NCBI RefSeq assembly: GCF_009720835.1
Contig: NZ_WNKZ01000024.1
Coordinates: forward strand, 1 to 64,000
From: Pseudoduganella buxea
Lineage (GTDB): Bacteria; Pseudomonadota; Gammaproteobacteria; Burkholderiales; Burkholderiaceae_D
Direction: 5' to 3'
Length of the DNA: 64,000 nucleotides
Shown here: positions 7,445 to 16,153 of the stretch, in pieces
Layout of the letters: each line of letters opens with the position of its first letter
Numbering within the stretch: position 1 is the stretch's first letter
Position numbers and translations under genes: made by a program
The notes under the pieces: model-generated
Seen by the model: the letters and a program-made list of their open reading frames with translations, nothing else
Databases searched by the model: none
What the model was told of the DNA's origin: nothing

Positions 7445-9889
7445 TTATCGTTTATACCAGTAGCGCCGGTTCAGCAACCGGACCTCCTCGACGCCAACAT
7501 GGGATCCAGTTTCCACCGTCACCGCCCCACTCACATCCGTCCGCAACCGCCGCACCCCCAGCTTCCCATACCGCTCGAACACGGCCGCCTTCGGATGCCG
7601 GTAACGATTCCGATACCCCACCTGGAAAATCGCCACCGAAGGCTGCACGGCGGCCAGGAACGGCTCCGTGGACGACGTGCCGCTGCCATGGTGCGGCACC
7701 AGCAGCACGTCGGCGCGCAAGCGTGAACCTTCGCGAACCACCAGTTCCGCTTCCTGCGCCGCCTCGATATCCCCCGCCAGCAGCACGGTGCCGCCCGGCG
7801 CCGCGATGCGCAGGGTGCAGCTGCGGGCGTTCGTCTTCAGCGCGCTATCGCCATAGCTGGCGGGCAGCGGATGCAGCATCTCGAAGCGGACGCCGTTCCA
7901 CGTCCAGGCCTGGCCGGCGGCACAGCGCAGGTGGCGCGGCACTGCGGCAAGGGCCGGGTGGTCGTTCGGCAGCGACGACAGCAGCCAGTCCGTCCGCACG
8001 CTCTCCAGCACGGCCCGGGCGCCACCCACGTGATCGGCGTCGCCATGGCTGACGATCACGCCGTCGAGCCGGTCGATGCCGCGGGCGCGCAGGTAGGGCA
8101 CGATAATGCGGCTGCCGGCGTTGGAGTCCGGTCCGTAGGCGGGGCCGGTGTCGTACAGCAGCCGGCGGCCGGCCGTTTCGACCAGCACGGCCATGCCCTG
8201 GCCCACGTCGAAGGCGACGATGCGCACGGCGCCGGGTGGCGGGCTGTCGGGTACGGCCGCCAGCAGCGGCGCCCACGTCAGCAGGCCCAGCCACCGTGAC
8301 GGCCAGCCGCGCGGCGCCAGCAGCCACAGGGTGCCGGCGAATGCCAGCGCGAACAGCCACGGCGGCGGGCTGGGTGCCGACCAGACGGCCAGGCGTCCGG
8401 CACTGAACCAGTGCAGCAGCTCAGCCAGCGCCTGCATCAGCGCATGGGCCGCCTGCAGCAACGGCGTGCCGACGGGGTCCGGCAGCAGGCCGCCGGCCAG
8501 CGCCAGGGGCGTGACGAGCAGGCTGACGACGGGAATGGCGATGGCATTTGCCAACGGGCTGACCAGCGACACCTGGGCGAACAGCAGCATCGTCAGCGGC
8601 ACCAGGCCCAGCGTGACGGCATACTGCGTAATCACGGCCGCGTGCAGGATTTGGCCCAGCCGCTGGCGTCGCGTAAGAGGCCGGCCCCGCCTGGCCTCGC
8701 CATCCGGCGCATCCGGTGCCGGTGCCTGCCTGTGGACGGCCGTGCGGCCGACGGTGGCGTACAGGATCAGGGCCACCGCGCCGAAGGACAGCCAGAAACC
8801 CGGCCACATGACGCACCACGGGTCGAGCAGCACGACAACGCCGGCCGCCAGCGCCAGCACGTGGGTCACGCTGGCCAGCCGGTCCGTCCACGCAGCCAGC
8901 GCGACGACGCACAGCATGTACAAGGTGCGCTGGGCCGGCACGCCGAAGCCGGCCAGCAGCACGTACAGCAGCGCCGCCAGCACGCCGGCCAGCGCCGCCA
9001 CCTTCTGCGCGGGCAGCCGCAGGGGCAACTGCCAGCCACGCACGAAGAACGACCGCCGCCACAGGCTGGAAGCGATCCACGCCACCAGGCCGGCGATCAT
9101 CGTGATGTGCAGCCCGGAGATCGACACGAGGTGGCTGATGCCCGTGCGGTTGAACACCTGCCAGTCGGATTGGTCGATGGCGCGCTGGTCGCCCACCACC
9201 AGCGCGACGATGACGCCGGCGTATTCCCGGCCCGCCAGCGCCCCGAGGATGCGCTCGCGCAGCGCGGCGCGGCAGCGCTCGACCACGTTGTGCGGCGTAA
9301 GAACAAAGCTGTCGAGGCGCTGGTTGGCCCCTTCGACGCGCACATAGCCGGTGGCCCGGATGCCCTGGCCCAGCAGCCAAAGTTCGTAGTCGAAGCCATG
9401 GGGATTGGCGTTGCCGTGGGGCCTTTGAAGGCGCACCTTGAGGCGCCAGCGCTCGCCGGGCTGGACCCGGGACCCCGGCAGTTCGCCGGCTGCCCGGCTG
9501 GCGGCATACCACGATAGCGCGATGCGGGGCGGCATCACCAGCCCGGTCGGGCTGACGACCTGTTCGACGGCGAAATAAAAGCGTTCTCCCTGCGTACCCC
9601 GCGCCGGCAGGCTGTCGACGGTACCGATGACAACGGCATCGCGGCCTTCATCGGCCGCCGACAGTGACGGTGCCAGAGCCCGCGCAGCCACGAATGCGGC
9701 CCAGAAGAAGCCCGCCAGCAGGCCCGCGACCATGCCATGGGCCAGCCGCGCCCGGCTGCGCAGGAAGCGGGATAGCAGCAACGCGCCGGCCAGGACCAGC
9801 ACGAGCGAGGCGCCGGGGACCGGCGGCAGCACCGGCTGCAACTGCAGCAGCGCGGCGCCGCCAATCAGGCCAAGTATCGTGCACCGCAT
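7445..9889 (-). CDS. comEC: ComEC/Rec2 DNA uptake channel
   Basis: 814 residues, full length. It forms the inner-membrane channel that brings single-stranded DNA into the cytoplasm during natural transformation. Order: several N-terminal membrane segments around an OB-like extracytoplasmic domain (about 60-190); the competence core with VVGDQRAIDQSDWQVFNRTGISHLVSISGLHIT near 235-265, the family hallmark, followed by more membrane helices; and a C-terminal metallo-beta-lactamase-like domain with FDVGQGMAVLVE and SHGDADHVGG, which keeps the metal-binding His/Asp set. No other competence genes are in the window. Between its start and tatD lies the tae4/tai4 pair on the same strand. Confidence 0.95.
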   Translation of the reverse strand: MRCTILGLIGGAALLQLQPVLPPVPGASLVLVLAGALLLSRFLRSRARLAHGMVAGLLAGFFWAAFVAARALAPSLSAADEGRDAVVIGTVDSLPARGTQGERFYFAVEQVVSPTGLVMPPRIALSWYAASRAAGELPGSRVQPGERWRLKVRLQRPHGNANPHGFDYELWLLGQGIRATGYVRVEGANQRLDSFVLTPHNVVERCRAALRERILGALAGREYAGVIVALVVGDQRAIDQSDWQVFNRTGISHLVSISGLHITMIAGLVAWIASSLWRRSFFVRGWQLPLRLPAQKVAALAGVLAALLYVLLAGFGVPAQRTLYMLCVVALAAWTDRLASVTHVLALAAGVVVLLDPWCVMWPGFWLSFGAVALILYATVGRTAVHRQAPAPDAPDGEARRGRPLTRRQRLGQILHAAVITQYAVTLGLVPLTMLLFAQVSLVSPLANAIAIPVVSLLVTPLALAGGLLPDPVGTPLLQAAHALMQALAELLHWFSAGRLAVWSAPSPPPWLFALAFAGTLWLLAPRGWPSRWLGLLTWAPLLAAVPDSPPPGAVRIVAFDVGQGMAVLVETAGRRLLYDTGPAYGPDSNAGSRIIVPYLRARGIDRLDGVIVSHGDADHVGGARAVLESVRTDWLLSSLPNDHPALAAVPRHLRCAAGQAWTWNGVRFEMLHPLPASYGDSALKTNARSCTLRIAAPGGTVLLAGDIEAAQEAELVVREGSRLRADVLLVPHHGSGTSSTEPFLAAVQPSVAIFQVGYRNRYRHPKAAVFERYGKLGVRRLRTDVSGAVTVETGSHVGVEEVRLLNRRYWYKR

Positions 9890-9933
9890 GCGTCAACTGC
9901 CGGAAAACGCTGCGCTTGGGCGGTTTCGTATTG

Positions 9934-10416
9934 CTAGTTCAAAGGCCAGAACCAGATTTCCGCCGCACCGAAGAAGCATTGGCTGGCGCATTCGGAAAAT
10001 CCATTGCTTCTCGGTTCGACCAGATCGATGTGACCTTGTGCGGTCGTCGCCTCGGGGTGTATCCGGAAGAACGAAATAACGCCACTGCGTTTCCCGATCC
10101 CCGCACGTGCAGCCGTCTCTGAGCGGTATGTCTCCGGCTTCCCCCAAAGGTGCCGCAGGATATGGGAAAGCTTCGCTTGGCCAGGTTCGATCTTACGATC
10201 TCGCGTGAGTCCGCCGGTCCCCCTCATCCGGGAACCCACCAACCTGACACCGGACAACGCCAGCGCAGCACTCAAGCGCATGGCGCAAGTGTCCTCGAAA
10301 GCACGGTTGTCGAGCAGATCGTCCCAGCCCAGCACTTCCGTGAGAAGTTTTTCCCGGGGATACCGAGCGCGCGTGGGAAAGTTACTGCGCACGACAGCGT
10401 AGGCTGGACGGTTCAT
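9934..10416 (-). CDS. Tae4-like type VI secretion amidase effector
   Basis: 160 residues from the ATG at 10416, which has AAAGGAG seven bases upstream. An earlier ATG at 10437 has no such site. Tae4 enzymes are NlpC/P60-fold amidases that cut the peptide cross-links of peptidoglycan in competitor cells. The catalytic Cys sits at residue 44 in FEDTCAMRLS, the position known for Tae4. The catalytic His is in AQGHIDL (residue 129), and a Trp/Gly-rich fold region and the C-terminal Cys pair (SECASQCFF) also fit. There is no signal peptide, as expected for a T6SS-loaded toxin. Its ATG overlaps the stop of the immunity gene by 4 bases (ATGA). No T6SS structural gene, VgrG, PAAR or Hcp is in the window, so the pair is an orphan. 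The stretch looks less GC-rich than its neighbours. Confidence 0.82.
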   Translation of the reverse strand: MNRPAYAVVRSNFPTRARYPREKLLTEVLGWDDLLDNRAFEDTCAMRLSAALALSGVRLVGSRMRGTGGLTRDRKIEPGQAKLSHILRHLWGKPETYRSETAARAGIGKRSGVISFFRIHPEATTAQGHIDLVEPRSNGFSECASQCFFGAAEIWFWPLN

Positions 10417-10781
10417 CGAATGACTCCTTTCGTACACGGGTATCGGGAAGCGAGGAATGAAAGCAGCATTTGGGCGGCGTTGCCTTTCCGGGCCTCGGCG
10501 GGCAGCCCCCTGATATGGTCGGCCGCGTCATAGGCCAGCTCGAAGGTCTTCCGCGGCTTGGCAGGGCACCAGAACGTCCCTACCCCCGCATCCTTGACGC
10601 CATCGAGATAGCTGTACGCCTTTTCCCGGTCGCGATAATCCAACTCGCCCATCGGTTCCGCGTGGGACATCCACTGGACGAATCGATCGCCGGTGAGCTC
10701 ATACGGCATGGCTGCGGCAGGATTCCAGGCAGTTAGAGCGGCGGCAAATGCCACCGGAAGGAGAAGGTCTGGTCGCGTCAT
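10413..10781 (-). CDS. Tai4/Rap1a-like T6SS immunity protein
   Basis: 122 residues with a signal peptide (LLLPVAFAAALTAWNPAAA), so it is periplasmic, where an amidase effector from a sister cell would act. The mature part shows the Rap1a/Tai pattern: a Tyr-x-x-Gly-Val helix (YSYLDGVKDAG), FWCP with a conserved Cys, a helical middle, and a C-terminal 'SFLASRYPC' whose Cys can pair with the first. It is encoded directly upstream of the Tae4-like gene with an ATGA overlap. Immunity is therefore translated first and the toxin probably by coupling. The ATG at 10781 follows GAGG with six bases spacing. Confidence 0.78.
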   Translation of the reverse strand: MTRPDLLLPVAFAAALTAWNPAAAMPYELTGDRFVQWMSHAEPMGELDYRDREKAYSYLDGVKDAGVGTFWCPAKPRKTFELAYDAADHIRGLPAEARKGNAAQMLLSFLASRYPCTKGVIR

Positions 10782-10911
10782 GAGGCACCTCGCTGCTGAT
10801 AAGCATCATAGGTGCGGGCAATTCAGCAGCCTTGCGAAGGGTCAATGGCCGGCATCAAACGAAGGCGGCAAGAACATCAAGCGCACTTTGCGTCTTAAGA
10901 CGCCGCCAACG

Positions 10912-11715
10912 CTACGCCGCCAACAAAGCGCGCAGCCGGGGCATTACATGATGGGCATTTGCCGTGGTGGCGGCTTGAACTTCGTCAAGGCCGATGCCGC
11001 GCAGCTGCGACAGCACTTCGGCGATGCGGGGCACCTGGTCGGGCGTGTTGACGCCGGGATGCAGCCAGTGGGGTGCGATATCCGGCGCGTCGGTCTCCAT
11101 GACGATGGCCGACAGCGGCAACTGCTCTGCCAGGCGTCGGATCTGCAGCGCGCGCGTAAAGGTCAGGTTGCCGCCGAAGCCCAGCTTGAAGCCGATGTCG
11201 ATATAACCCTGGGCCTGCTGGAAGCTGCCGTTGAAAGCGTGGGCGATGCCGCCGGCCGGCGGGATCTGGCGGATGTGCTTCAATACCTGGTCCTGCGACT
11301 TGCGCACGTGGGTCAGGATGGGCAGGCCGAATTCGCGGGCGATTTTCAACTGCTCGCGGAAGAAGTAGACCTGCTTTTCGCGCATGGCCGGTTCGACCAG
11401 GTGCGGCAGGAAGAAATCCAGTCCCACTTCGCCGATGGCGACGAAATTCGGGTCGGCCATGGCCGCCGCCACGCGGGAGCGCAAGGTCGCCAGGTCGTCC
11501 TCGCCCGCCTGCGGCACGCAGATCGGGTGGATGCCCAGGCCGTACGACGCGTTCGGCGCCGTGGCCGCCAGTTGGGCGACGGCGTCGAAGTTGGCCACGT
11601 CGATGGCCGGGATGACGATCATCGACACGCCGGCCTTCCCTGCGTCGGCCGCCACGCGCAGCGACTCGCCGCCGAATTCGCGGGCATCGAGGTGGCAGTG
11701 GGTATCGATCCACAT
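10912..11715 (-). CDS. tatD: TatD-family metal-dependent DNase
   Basis: 267 residues, TIM-barrel amidohydrolase. Metal ligands are visible: DTHCHLD at the start, GEVGLD (Glu), LTHVRKSQ (His), AHAFNGS (His) and METDAP (Asp). TatD proteins are 3'-5' exonucleases involved in DNA repair and oxidative damage; despite the name they are not part of Tat export. It lies 10 bases after lolD on the same strand, the end of a lolC-lolC-lolD-tatD transcript. In related genomes this gene usually leads straight into comEC (from memory). Here a toxin/immunity pair intervenes. Confidence 0.9.
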   Translation of the reverse strand: MWIDTHCHLDAREFGGESLRVAADAGKAGVSMIVIPAIDVANFDAVAQLAATAPNASYGLGIHPICVPQAGEDDLATLRSRVAAAMADPNFVAIGEVGLDFFLPHLVEPAMREKQVYFFREQLKIAREFGLPILTHVRKSQDQVLKHIRQIPPAGGIAHAFNGSFQQAQGYIDIGFKLGFGGNLTFTRALQIRRLAEQLPLSAIVMETDAPDIAPHWLHPGVNTPDQVPRIAEVLSQLRGIGLDEVQAATTANAHHVMPRLRALLAA

Positions 11716-11725
11716 GGCGTGCCCC

Positions 11726-12448
11726 TCAGGCGTCCTGGCGCAGGCCTTCGTCCGTCAGGCGCAGTACGCGGTCGCAGCGGCGCGCCAGTTCCGGATCGTG
11801 GGTGACGATGACGAAGGCCGTGCCCAGCGTGCGCGACAGCTCCAGCATCAAATCAAAAATGGCTTCCGCCGTGGAGTGATCCAGGTTGCCGGTCGGCTCG
11901 TCGGCCAGCACGCAAGCCGGTTGGGTGACGAGGGCCCGGGCCAATGCCACGCGCTGGCGTTCGCCGCCGGACAGTTCGCCCGGCACGTGCGTGACGCGCT
12001 TGGCCAGATTGACGCGCGCCAGCATCGCCTGCGCCTGCTCCTGCGCGACGGCGCGCTTGATGCGCCGGATCATCAGGGGCATGGCGACATTGTCCAGCGC
12101 CGAGAATTCCGGCAGCAGGTGGTGGAACTGGTAGACGAAGCCCAATGCCTCGTTGCGCAGGTCGCCCCGTGCCGTTTCCGAAAGGGTCGCGAAATCCTTG
12201 CCGCGCAAGGACACGCTGCCCGTGCTGGGCGTATCGAGGCCGCCCAGCAGGTGCAGCAGGGTCGACTTGCCGGAGCCGGAGGCACCGACGATGGCGACGC
12301 GCTCGCCCCGGTGGACGGCAAAGTCGATGCCGCGCAGGACGTCGACGGAATAACTGCCCTGGGTGAAGGTCTTGCCCAGGTTGCGGCAGGCCAGCACGGG
12401 TTCTTGGTGGTTGTGGTTCGTCTGGTTCATGGTTCTCGTTTCATTCAT
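11726..12448 (-). CDS. lolD: Lipoprotein-releasing ABC transporter ATPase LolD
   Basis: 240 residues. ATPase of the Lol system, which lifts outer-membrane lipoproteins from the inner membrane onto LolA. Walker A is [14 protein letters not shown] and the Q-loop region [12 protein letters not shown] is the LolD hallmark. The signature is [15 protein letters not shown] and Walker B/D-loop is [12 protein letters not shown]. The start ATG at 12448 overlaps the stop of the upstream permease by 8 bases (ATGAATGA), so translation is probably coupled. Confidence 0.95.
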   Translation of the reverse strand: MNETRTMNQTNHNHQEPVLACRNLGKTFTQGSYSVDVLRGIDFAVHRGERVAIVGASGSGKSTLLHLLGGLDTPSTGSVSLRGKDFATLSETARGDLRNEALGFVYQFHHLLPEFSALDNVAMPLMIRRIKRAVAQEQAQAMLARVNLAKRVTHVPGELSGGERQRVALARALVTQPACVLADEPTGNLDHSTAEAIFDLMLELSRTLGTAFVIVTHDPELARRCDRVLRLTDEGLRQDA

Positions 12449-13703
12449 AGCGCAGCGCCTCGGCCGGCTTCACCCGCGCGGCCCACCAGCTGGGGTAGAT
12501 CGTGGCCAGGAAGGCCAGGATGACGGCGATGATGCCGATCTTCGTCACGTCCGGCCAGCGCATGTCGGACGGCACGGTGCTGATGTAATAGATGTCCTTC
12601 GACAGGAACTGCACGCCCAGCAGCTGCTCGATGAAGGGCACGATGACGTCGATGTTCGATGCCACCAGCACGCCGCCCGTGACGCCGAGGGCCGTGCCCA
12701 GCAGGCCCACCAGCGCGCCCTGGATGACGAAGATCTTCATGATCGAGGCGGGCGACGCGCCAAGGGTGCGCAGGATGGCGATGTCGGGCTGCTTGTCCGT
12801 CACCGTCATCACCAGGGTCGAGACCAGGTTGAAGGCCGCCACGGCGACGATCAGGGTCAGGATGATGAACATCATGCGCTTTTCCGTCTGCACGGCGGCG
12901 AACCAGTTGGCATTGAGCTTGGACCAGTCGCGCACCGTCAGGTGGGCCGGCAGCATTTTTTTCAGTTCGTCCGCAACCTGCGGCGCGCGGTGCATGTCCG
13001 CCAGGCGCAGGCGCAGGCCGGACGGCGCTTCCATGCGCAGCATGCGCTGGGCATCCTGCAGGTGGATGAAGGCCATGCCGGCGTCGAACTCCTGGTGGCG
13101 GGCCGAGAAGATGCCGACGACGGTAAAGGAACGCATGCGCGGCACCAGGCCGGCCGGCGTCACGGTCCCCTGGGGCAGCACCATCGTCACCTTTTCACCC
13201 AGGCTGGCGCCCAGCGCACGCGCCAGGTCCACGCCCAGTACGATATTGAACTGGCCGGGGCGCAAGGCGTCCAGGCTGCCCTCCTTGACCTGCAACGCCA
13301 CGTCCGACACCTGCGGTTCTTCCGCCGGCAGCACGCCGCGCACGATGGCCGGGCGCAGCGCCTCGCCGCCGTGCATCAGGCCCGCCTGCGTCTCGGAGAA
13401 CGGCGCCGCGCCCCGCACCTCGGGATGCTTGCGCACGGCCGCGGCCTGCTGCTGCCAGTCCGGCATGCCGGCCGCCTTGTCGAATACCTCGACGTGGGCC
13501 AGCACGGACAGCATGCGTCCCGTCACGTCCTTCTGGAAACCGTTCATCACGGACAGCACGACGATCAGGGCCCCCACGCCCAGCGCGATGCCGGCCATCG
13601 AGATCAGCGAGATAAAGGAGATAAAGCTGTTACGGCCGCTGCGCTTGCCGGCGCGCGTGTAGCGCAGGCCGACCAGCCATTCGAACGGCAAATTCTTCAA
13701 CAT
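12441..13703 (-). CDS. lolC: LolC/LolE-type lipoprotein-releasing permease, copy 2
   Basis: 420 residues. FtsX/MacB-type permease: a membrane helix near 25-50 ([22 protein letters not shown]), a large periplasmic domain (about 55-265), and three C-terminal membrane helices ending in [17 protein letters not shown]. It forms the membrane part of the LolCDE lipoprotein sorter with LolD. It is clearly a tandem duplicate of the gene at 13725-14987: same length, near-identical N- and C-termini, diverged periplasmic domain. E. coli has LolC and LolE as different subunits; many betaproteobacteria have one. The two copies here may form a heterodimer. The choice of symbol between lolC and lolE is arbitrary. 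Confidence 0.9.
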   Translation of the reverse strand: MLKNLPFEWLVGLRYTRAGKRSGRNSFISFISLISMAGIALGVGALIVVLSVMNGFQKDVTGRMLSVLAHVEVFDKAAGMPDWQQQAAAVRKHPEVRGAAPFSETQAGLMHGGEALRPAIVRGVLPAEEPQVSDVALQVKEGSLDALRPGQFNIVLGVDLARALGASLGEKVTMVLPQGTVTPAGLVPRMRSFTVVGIFSARHQEFDAGMAFIHLQDAQRMLRMEAPSGLRLRLADMHRAPQVADELKKMLPAHLTVRDWSKLNANWFAAVQTEKRMMFIILTLIVAVAAFNLVSTLVMTVTDKQPDIAILRTLGASPASIMKIFVIQGALVGLLGTALGVTGGVLVASNIDVIVPFIEQLLGVQFLSKDIYYISTVPSDMRWPDVTKIGIIAVILAFLATIYPSWWAARVKPAEALRYE

Positions 13704-13724
13704 GGGATTGCTGCCTTTGCTGGG

Positions 13725-14987
13725 TTATTCATAGCGGAGGGCCTCGGCCGGCTTGACGCGCGCGGCCCACCAGCTGGGATAGATCGTTGCCAGGAAGGCC
13801 AGGCCGACGGCGGTGGCGCCGATGGCCGCGACGTCCGGCCAGCGCAGGTCGGACGGCACCGCGCTGATGAAGTAGATGTCCTTGGCCAGGAACTTCACTC
13901 CCAGCACGCTCTCGATGGCCGGCACGATGACGTCGACATTCATCGCGATGAGCACGCCGCCGGCCACGCCCAGCGCCGTGCCCACGATGCCGACGAGGGC
14001 GCCCTGGATCATGAACACCTTCATGATCGAGCGGGGCGACGCGCCCAGGGTGCGCAGGATGGCGATATCGGCCTGCTTGTCCGTCACCGTCATCACGAGC
14101 GTGGCCACCAGGTTGAATGCGGCCACGGCGATGATCAGCGTCAGGATGACGAACATCATGTGCTTTTGCGTCTGCACGGCGGCGAACCAGTTCGTGTTCA
14201 GCTTGGACCAGTCGCGGATCAGGAGTTCGCCCGGCATCGTCTGCTTCAACTGGAATGCCACCTCGGGCGCCTTCTGCATGTCCTGCACCTTCAGGCGCAG
14301 GCCGAAGGGGCCCGTCATCTTCAGCAGCTGCTGGCCGTCTTCCAGGTGCACGTAGGCCAGCGTGGAATCGAATTCGTTGTGACCCGCCTCGAAGATGCCG
14401 ACCACGGTGAACGTGCGCATGCCCGGGGCGCTGCCCGACAGACCGCCTTCTGCCATCGCCATGGCGACACGCCCGCCCACCTTTACTTCCAGCGCGCGCG
14501 CCAGCTCGATGCCCAGCACGATATTGAAGGCGCCCGGTTTCAGGTCGGCGAAGCTGCCCTGCTTCACCTGCCTGACGATGTCCGATACCTTCGGTTCCTC
14601 ATCGGGCAGGATGCCCCGCACGATGGCCGGACGCAGCACGTCGCCGCCGTGGGCCAGCAGGGCCTGCGTCTCGACAAAGGGCGCGGCCGCCTTCACTTCG
14701 GGATTGCGCAGGGCGGCGGCGGCCGTGGCGCGCCAGTCCTGCATGGGGCCGCCCATCTCGTAGATTTCGATATGGCCCAGCACGGACAGCATGCGCGCCG
14801 TGACCTCCTTCTGGAAGCCGTTGTAGACCGACAGCACGATGATCAGCGCGGCCACGCCCAGGCCGATGCCCGCCATCGAAATGGCGGAGATGAAGGAAAT
14901 GAAGCTGTTGCGGCCACTGCGCTTGCCGGCCCGCGTGTAGCGCAGGCCGACCAGCCATTCGAACGGCAGATTCTTGGTAAAACTCAT
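13725..14987 (-). CDS. lolC: LolC/LolE-type lipoprotein-releasing permease, copy 1
   Basis: 420 residues from the ATG at 14987 ([14 protein letters not shown]). The open frame continues upstream but loses all similarity to its twin there, which fixes the start. Same architecture as the second copy: one N-terminal membrane helix, a periplasmic domain, three C-terminal helices, and the identical terminal motif PAEALRYE. The intervening gap to copy 2 is only 21 bases. It is the first gene of the lolC-lolC-lolD-tatD transcript and is divergent from the RpfE-like gene, with a 140-base shared upstream region that contains a perfect inverted repeat (15033-15047). Confidence 0.9.
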   Translation of the reverse strand: MSFTKNLPFEWLVGLRYTRAGKRSGRNSFISFISAISMAGIGLGVAALIIVLSVYNGFQKEVTARMLSVLGHIEIYEMGGPMQDWRATAAAALRNPEVKAAAPFVETQALLAHGGDVLRPAIVRGILPDEEPKVSDIVRQVKQGSFADLKPGAFNIVLGIELARALEVKVGGRVAMAMAEGGLSGSAPGMRTFTVVGIFEAGHNEFDSTLAYVHLEDGQQLLKMTGPFGLRLKVQDMQKAPEVAFQLKQTMPGELLIRDWSKLNTNWFAAVQTQKHMMFVILTLIIAVAAFNLVATLVMTVTDKQADIAILRTLGASPRSIMKVFMIQGALVGIVGTALGVAGGVLIAMNVDVIVPAIESVLGVKFLAKDIYFISAVPSDLRWPDVAAIGATAVGLAFLATIYPSWWAARVKPAEALRYE

Positions 14988-15032
14988 GGACGGAGAAATC
15001 CGGGACGCGAAAATGCGCAGTTTGCCATATAA

Positions 15033-15047
15033 ACAGCATTTCATGCT
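15033..15047. promoter_or_regulatory. Inverted repeat between lolC and RpfE-like gene
   Basis: CAGCAT-TTC-ATGCTG is a perfect 6-bp inverted repeat with a 3-base centre, 46 bases upstream of the lolC start and 80 upstream of the RpfE-like start. It could be an operator. No regulator is known and it may be chance. Confidence 0.25.
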
Positions 15048-15091
15048 GGGAAACACCATTCCAGCCGTGCCTAGCGGGATCCGGGGCCGAT

Positions 15092-15121
15092 TTGAAGGGC
15101 GGGCCGGAAAAAACGTACAAT
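15092..15121 (+). promoter_or_regulatory. Promoter of RpfE-like/recJ operon, candidate leaderless start
   Basis: TTGAAG (15092-15097), 18-base spacer, TACAAT (15116-15121). The -10 box ends six bases before the ATG at 15128, so transcription would begin at or next to the start codon, giving a leaderless mRNA. No Shine-Dalgarno sequence at proper distance is seen. Confidence 0.5.
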
Positions 15122-15127
15122 GGCGGG

Positions 15128-16153
15128 ATGGCTTCCACGACTGTCGTAATTCCCTTCGCCCTTCCCCCCGCTCCGATGGCCCCCGACCTGATCCGCGCAA
15201 TGCAGGCGCCGGCGCTGGCCGCCCTGTTGTCGCGCCACGGCTCGCACGGCTTTCACGCCTTCGAGGCCGACAGCCGCGTGCTGCCCCATGAGGCCTGGCT
15301 GGCCCACGCGCTGGGGTTGACGGCTGCGCCGCTCGATGCGCCCGTGGCCGCCGCCGTCATGGCCGGCACGGGCGTGGCGCCAGGCACCGGCCACTGGTTC
15401 CTCGTCCATCCCATCAGCATCCAGGTCGGCAACCACCTGCAGATGGGCGATCCGGCCCAGCTGCGCCTGGAGGAAGACGAATCGCGCACCCTGTTCGACG
15501 CGGTGCTGCCCCTGTTCGACGGCGACGGCCACCAGCTGGTGTACGGCGACGCCCGCACGTGGTTCCTGCGCGCCGACGCCTGGCAAGGCCTGGACACGGC
15601 CTCGCCGGACGCCGCCAGCGGTGGCAACCTGCACCCGTGGATGCCGACGGGCGACGCCGCCCGCGCCTTCCGCCGCCTGCAGAACGAAGTGCAGATGCTG
15701 TGGTTCGCACACCCCCTGAACGCCACGCGCGAGGCCCGGGGCCTGGCGCCCGTCAATTCCTTCTGGCTGTGGGGCGGCGCCGGCGCGGCCATGCAAGCCA
15801 AAGTACAGCCTGCCACGGCCGACGTGCCGCACTGGCTGGCGGCATTGGCCGACCCGGCCCGCCGTGCCGCGACGCCCGCCCAGCTGCGCAATGGCGATAT
15901 CGCCGTGGCCGGCCACGCGCTGGCCGCCGGCCTGGCGGAAGACTGGTCCACGTGGCTGGGCCGGATGCAACAGCTGGAAGACGAATGGTTCGCGCCCCTG
16001 CTGGCGGCCGTCAAGTCGGGGGCAGTCAACCAATTGACCCTGGTGCTGTCCAATCGCCATGGCTGGCTCGAGACGCGCACGACGAAGCTGGCGCAATACC
16101 AGTTCTGGCGCACCAACACCCTGAAGAACCTGCTGACCGAATTGACACCATGA
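15128..16153 (+). CDS. RpfE-family (COG4255-like) protein upstream of recJ
   Basis: 341 residues from the ATG at 15128. It resembles the family annotated as RpfE-type regulatory protein or phosphoglycerate-mutase-like protein, found just upstream of recJ in many beta- and gammaproteobacteria. Its biochemical function is not established. Visible landmarks are GTGVAPGTGHWFLVHPISIQ (about 80-100), LHPWMPTG, the region NEVQMLWFAHPLN, and PVNSFWLWGGG-like motif (VNSFWLWGGAG) near 210. The last is typical of alkaline-phosphatase-superfamily relatives. No signal peptide. Its stop overlaps the recJ start (ATGA), indicating coupled translation. The -10 box lies directly before the ATG. Confidence 0.75.
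   Translation: MASTTVVIPFALPPAPMAPDLIRAMQAPALAALLSRHGSHGFHAFEADSRVLPHEAWLAHALGLTAAPLDAPVAAAVMAGTGVAPGTGHWFLVHPISIQVGNHLQMGDPAQLRLEEDESRTLFDAVLPLFDGDGHQLVYGDARTWFLRADAWQGLDTASPDAASGGNLHPWMPTGDAARAFRRLQNEVQMLWFAHPLNATREARGLAPVNSFWLWGGAGAAMQAKVQPATADVPHWLAALADPARRAATPAQLRNGDIAVAGHALAAGLAEDWSTWLGRMQQLEDEWFAPLLAAVKSGAVNQLTLVLSNRHGWLETRTTKLAQYQFWRTNTLKNLLTELTP

Noticed and set aside
9934..10781. Insertion sequence or prophage carrying the toxin pair
   Set aside because: No transposase, integrase, terminal inverted repeats or phage genes are seen around the pair.
10890..10903. Perfect 14-base palindrome GCGTCTTAAGACGC between tatD and the immunity gene
   Set aside because: No loop or T-run for a terminator and no neighbouring regulator; chance is as likely as function.
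12363..15032. Long plus-strand open frame opposite the two lolC genes
   Set aside because: Composition (His/Arg/Gly/Asp-rich, repeated blocks reflecting the duplicated genes) shows it mirrors lolC copies on the minus strand.
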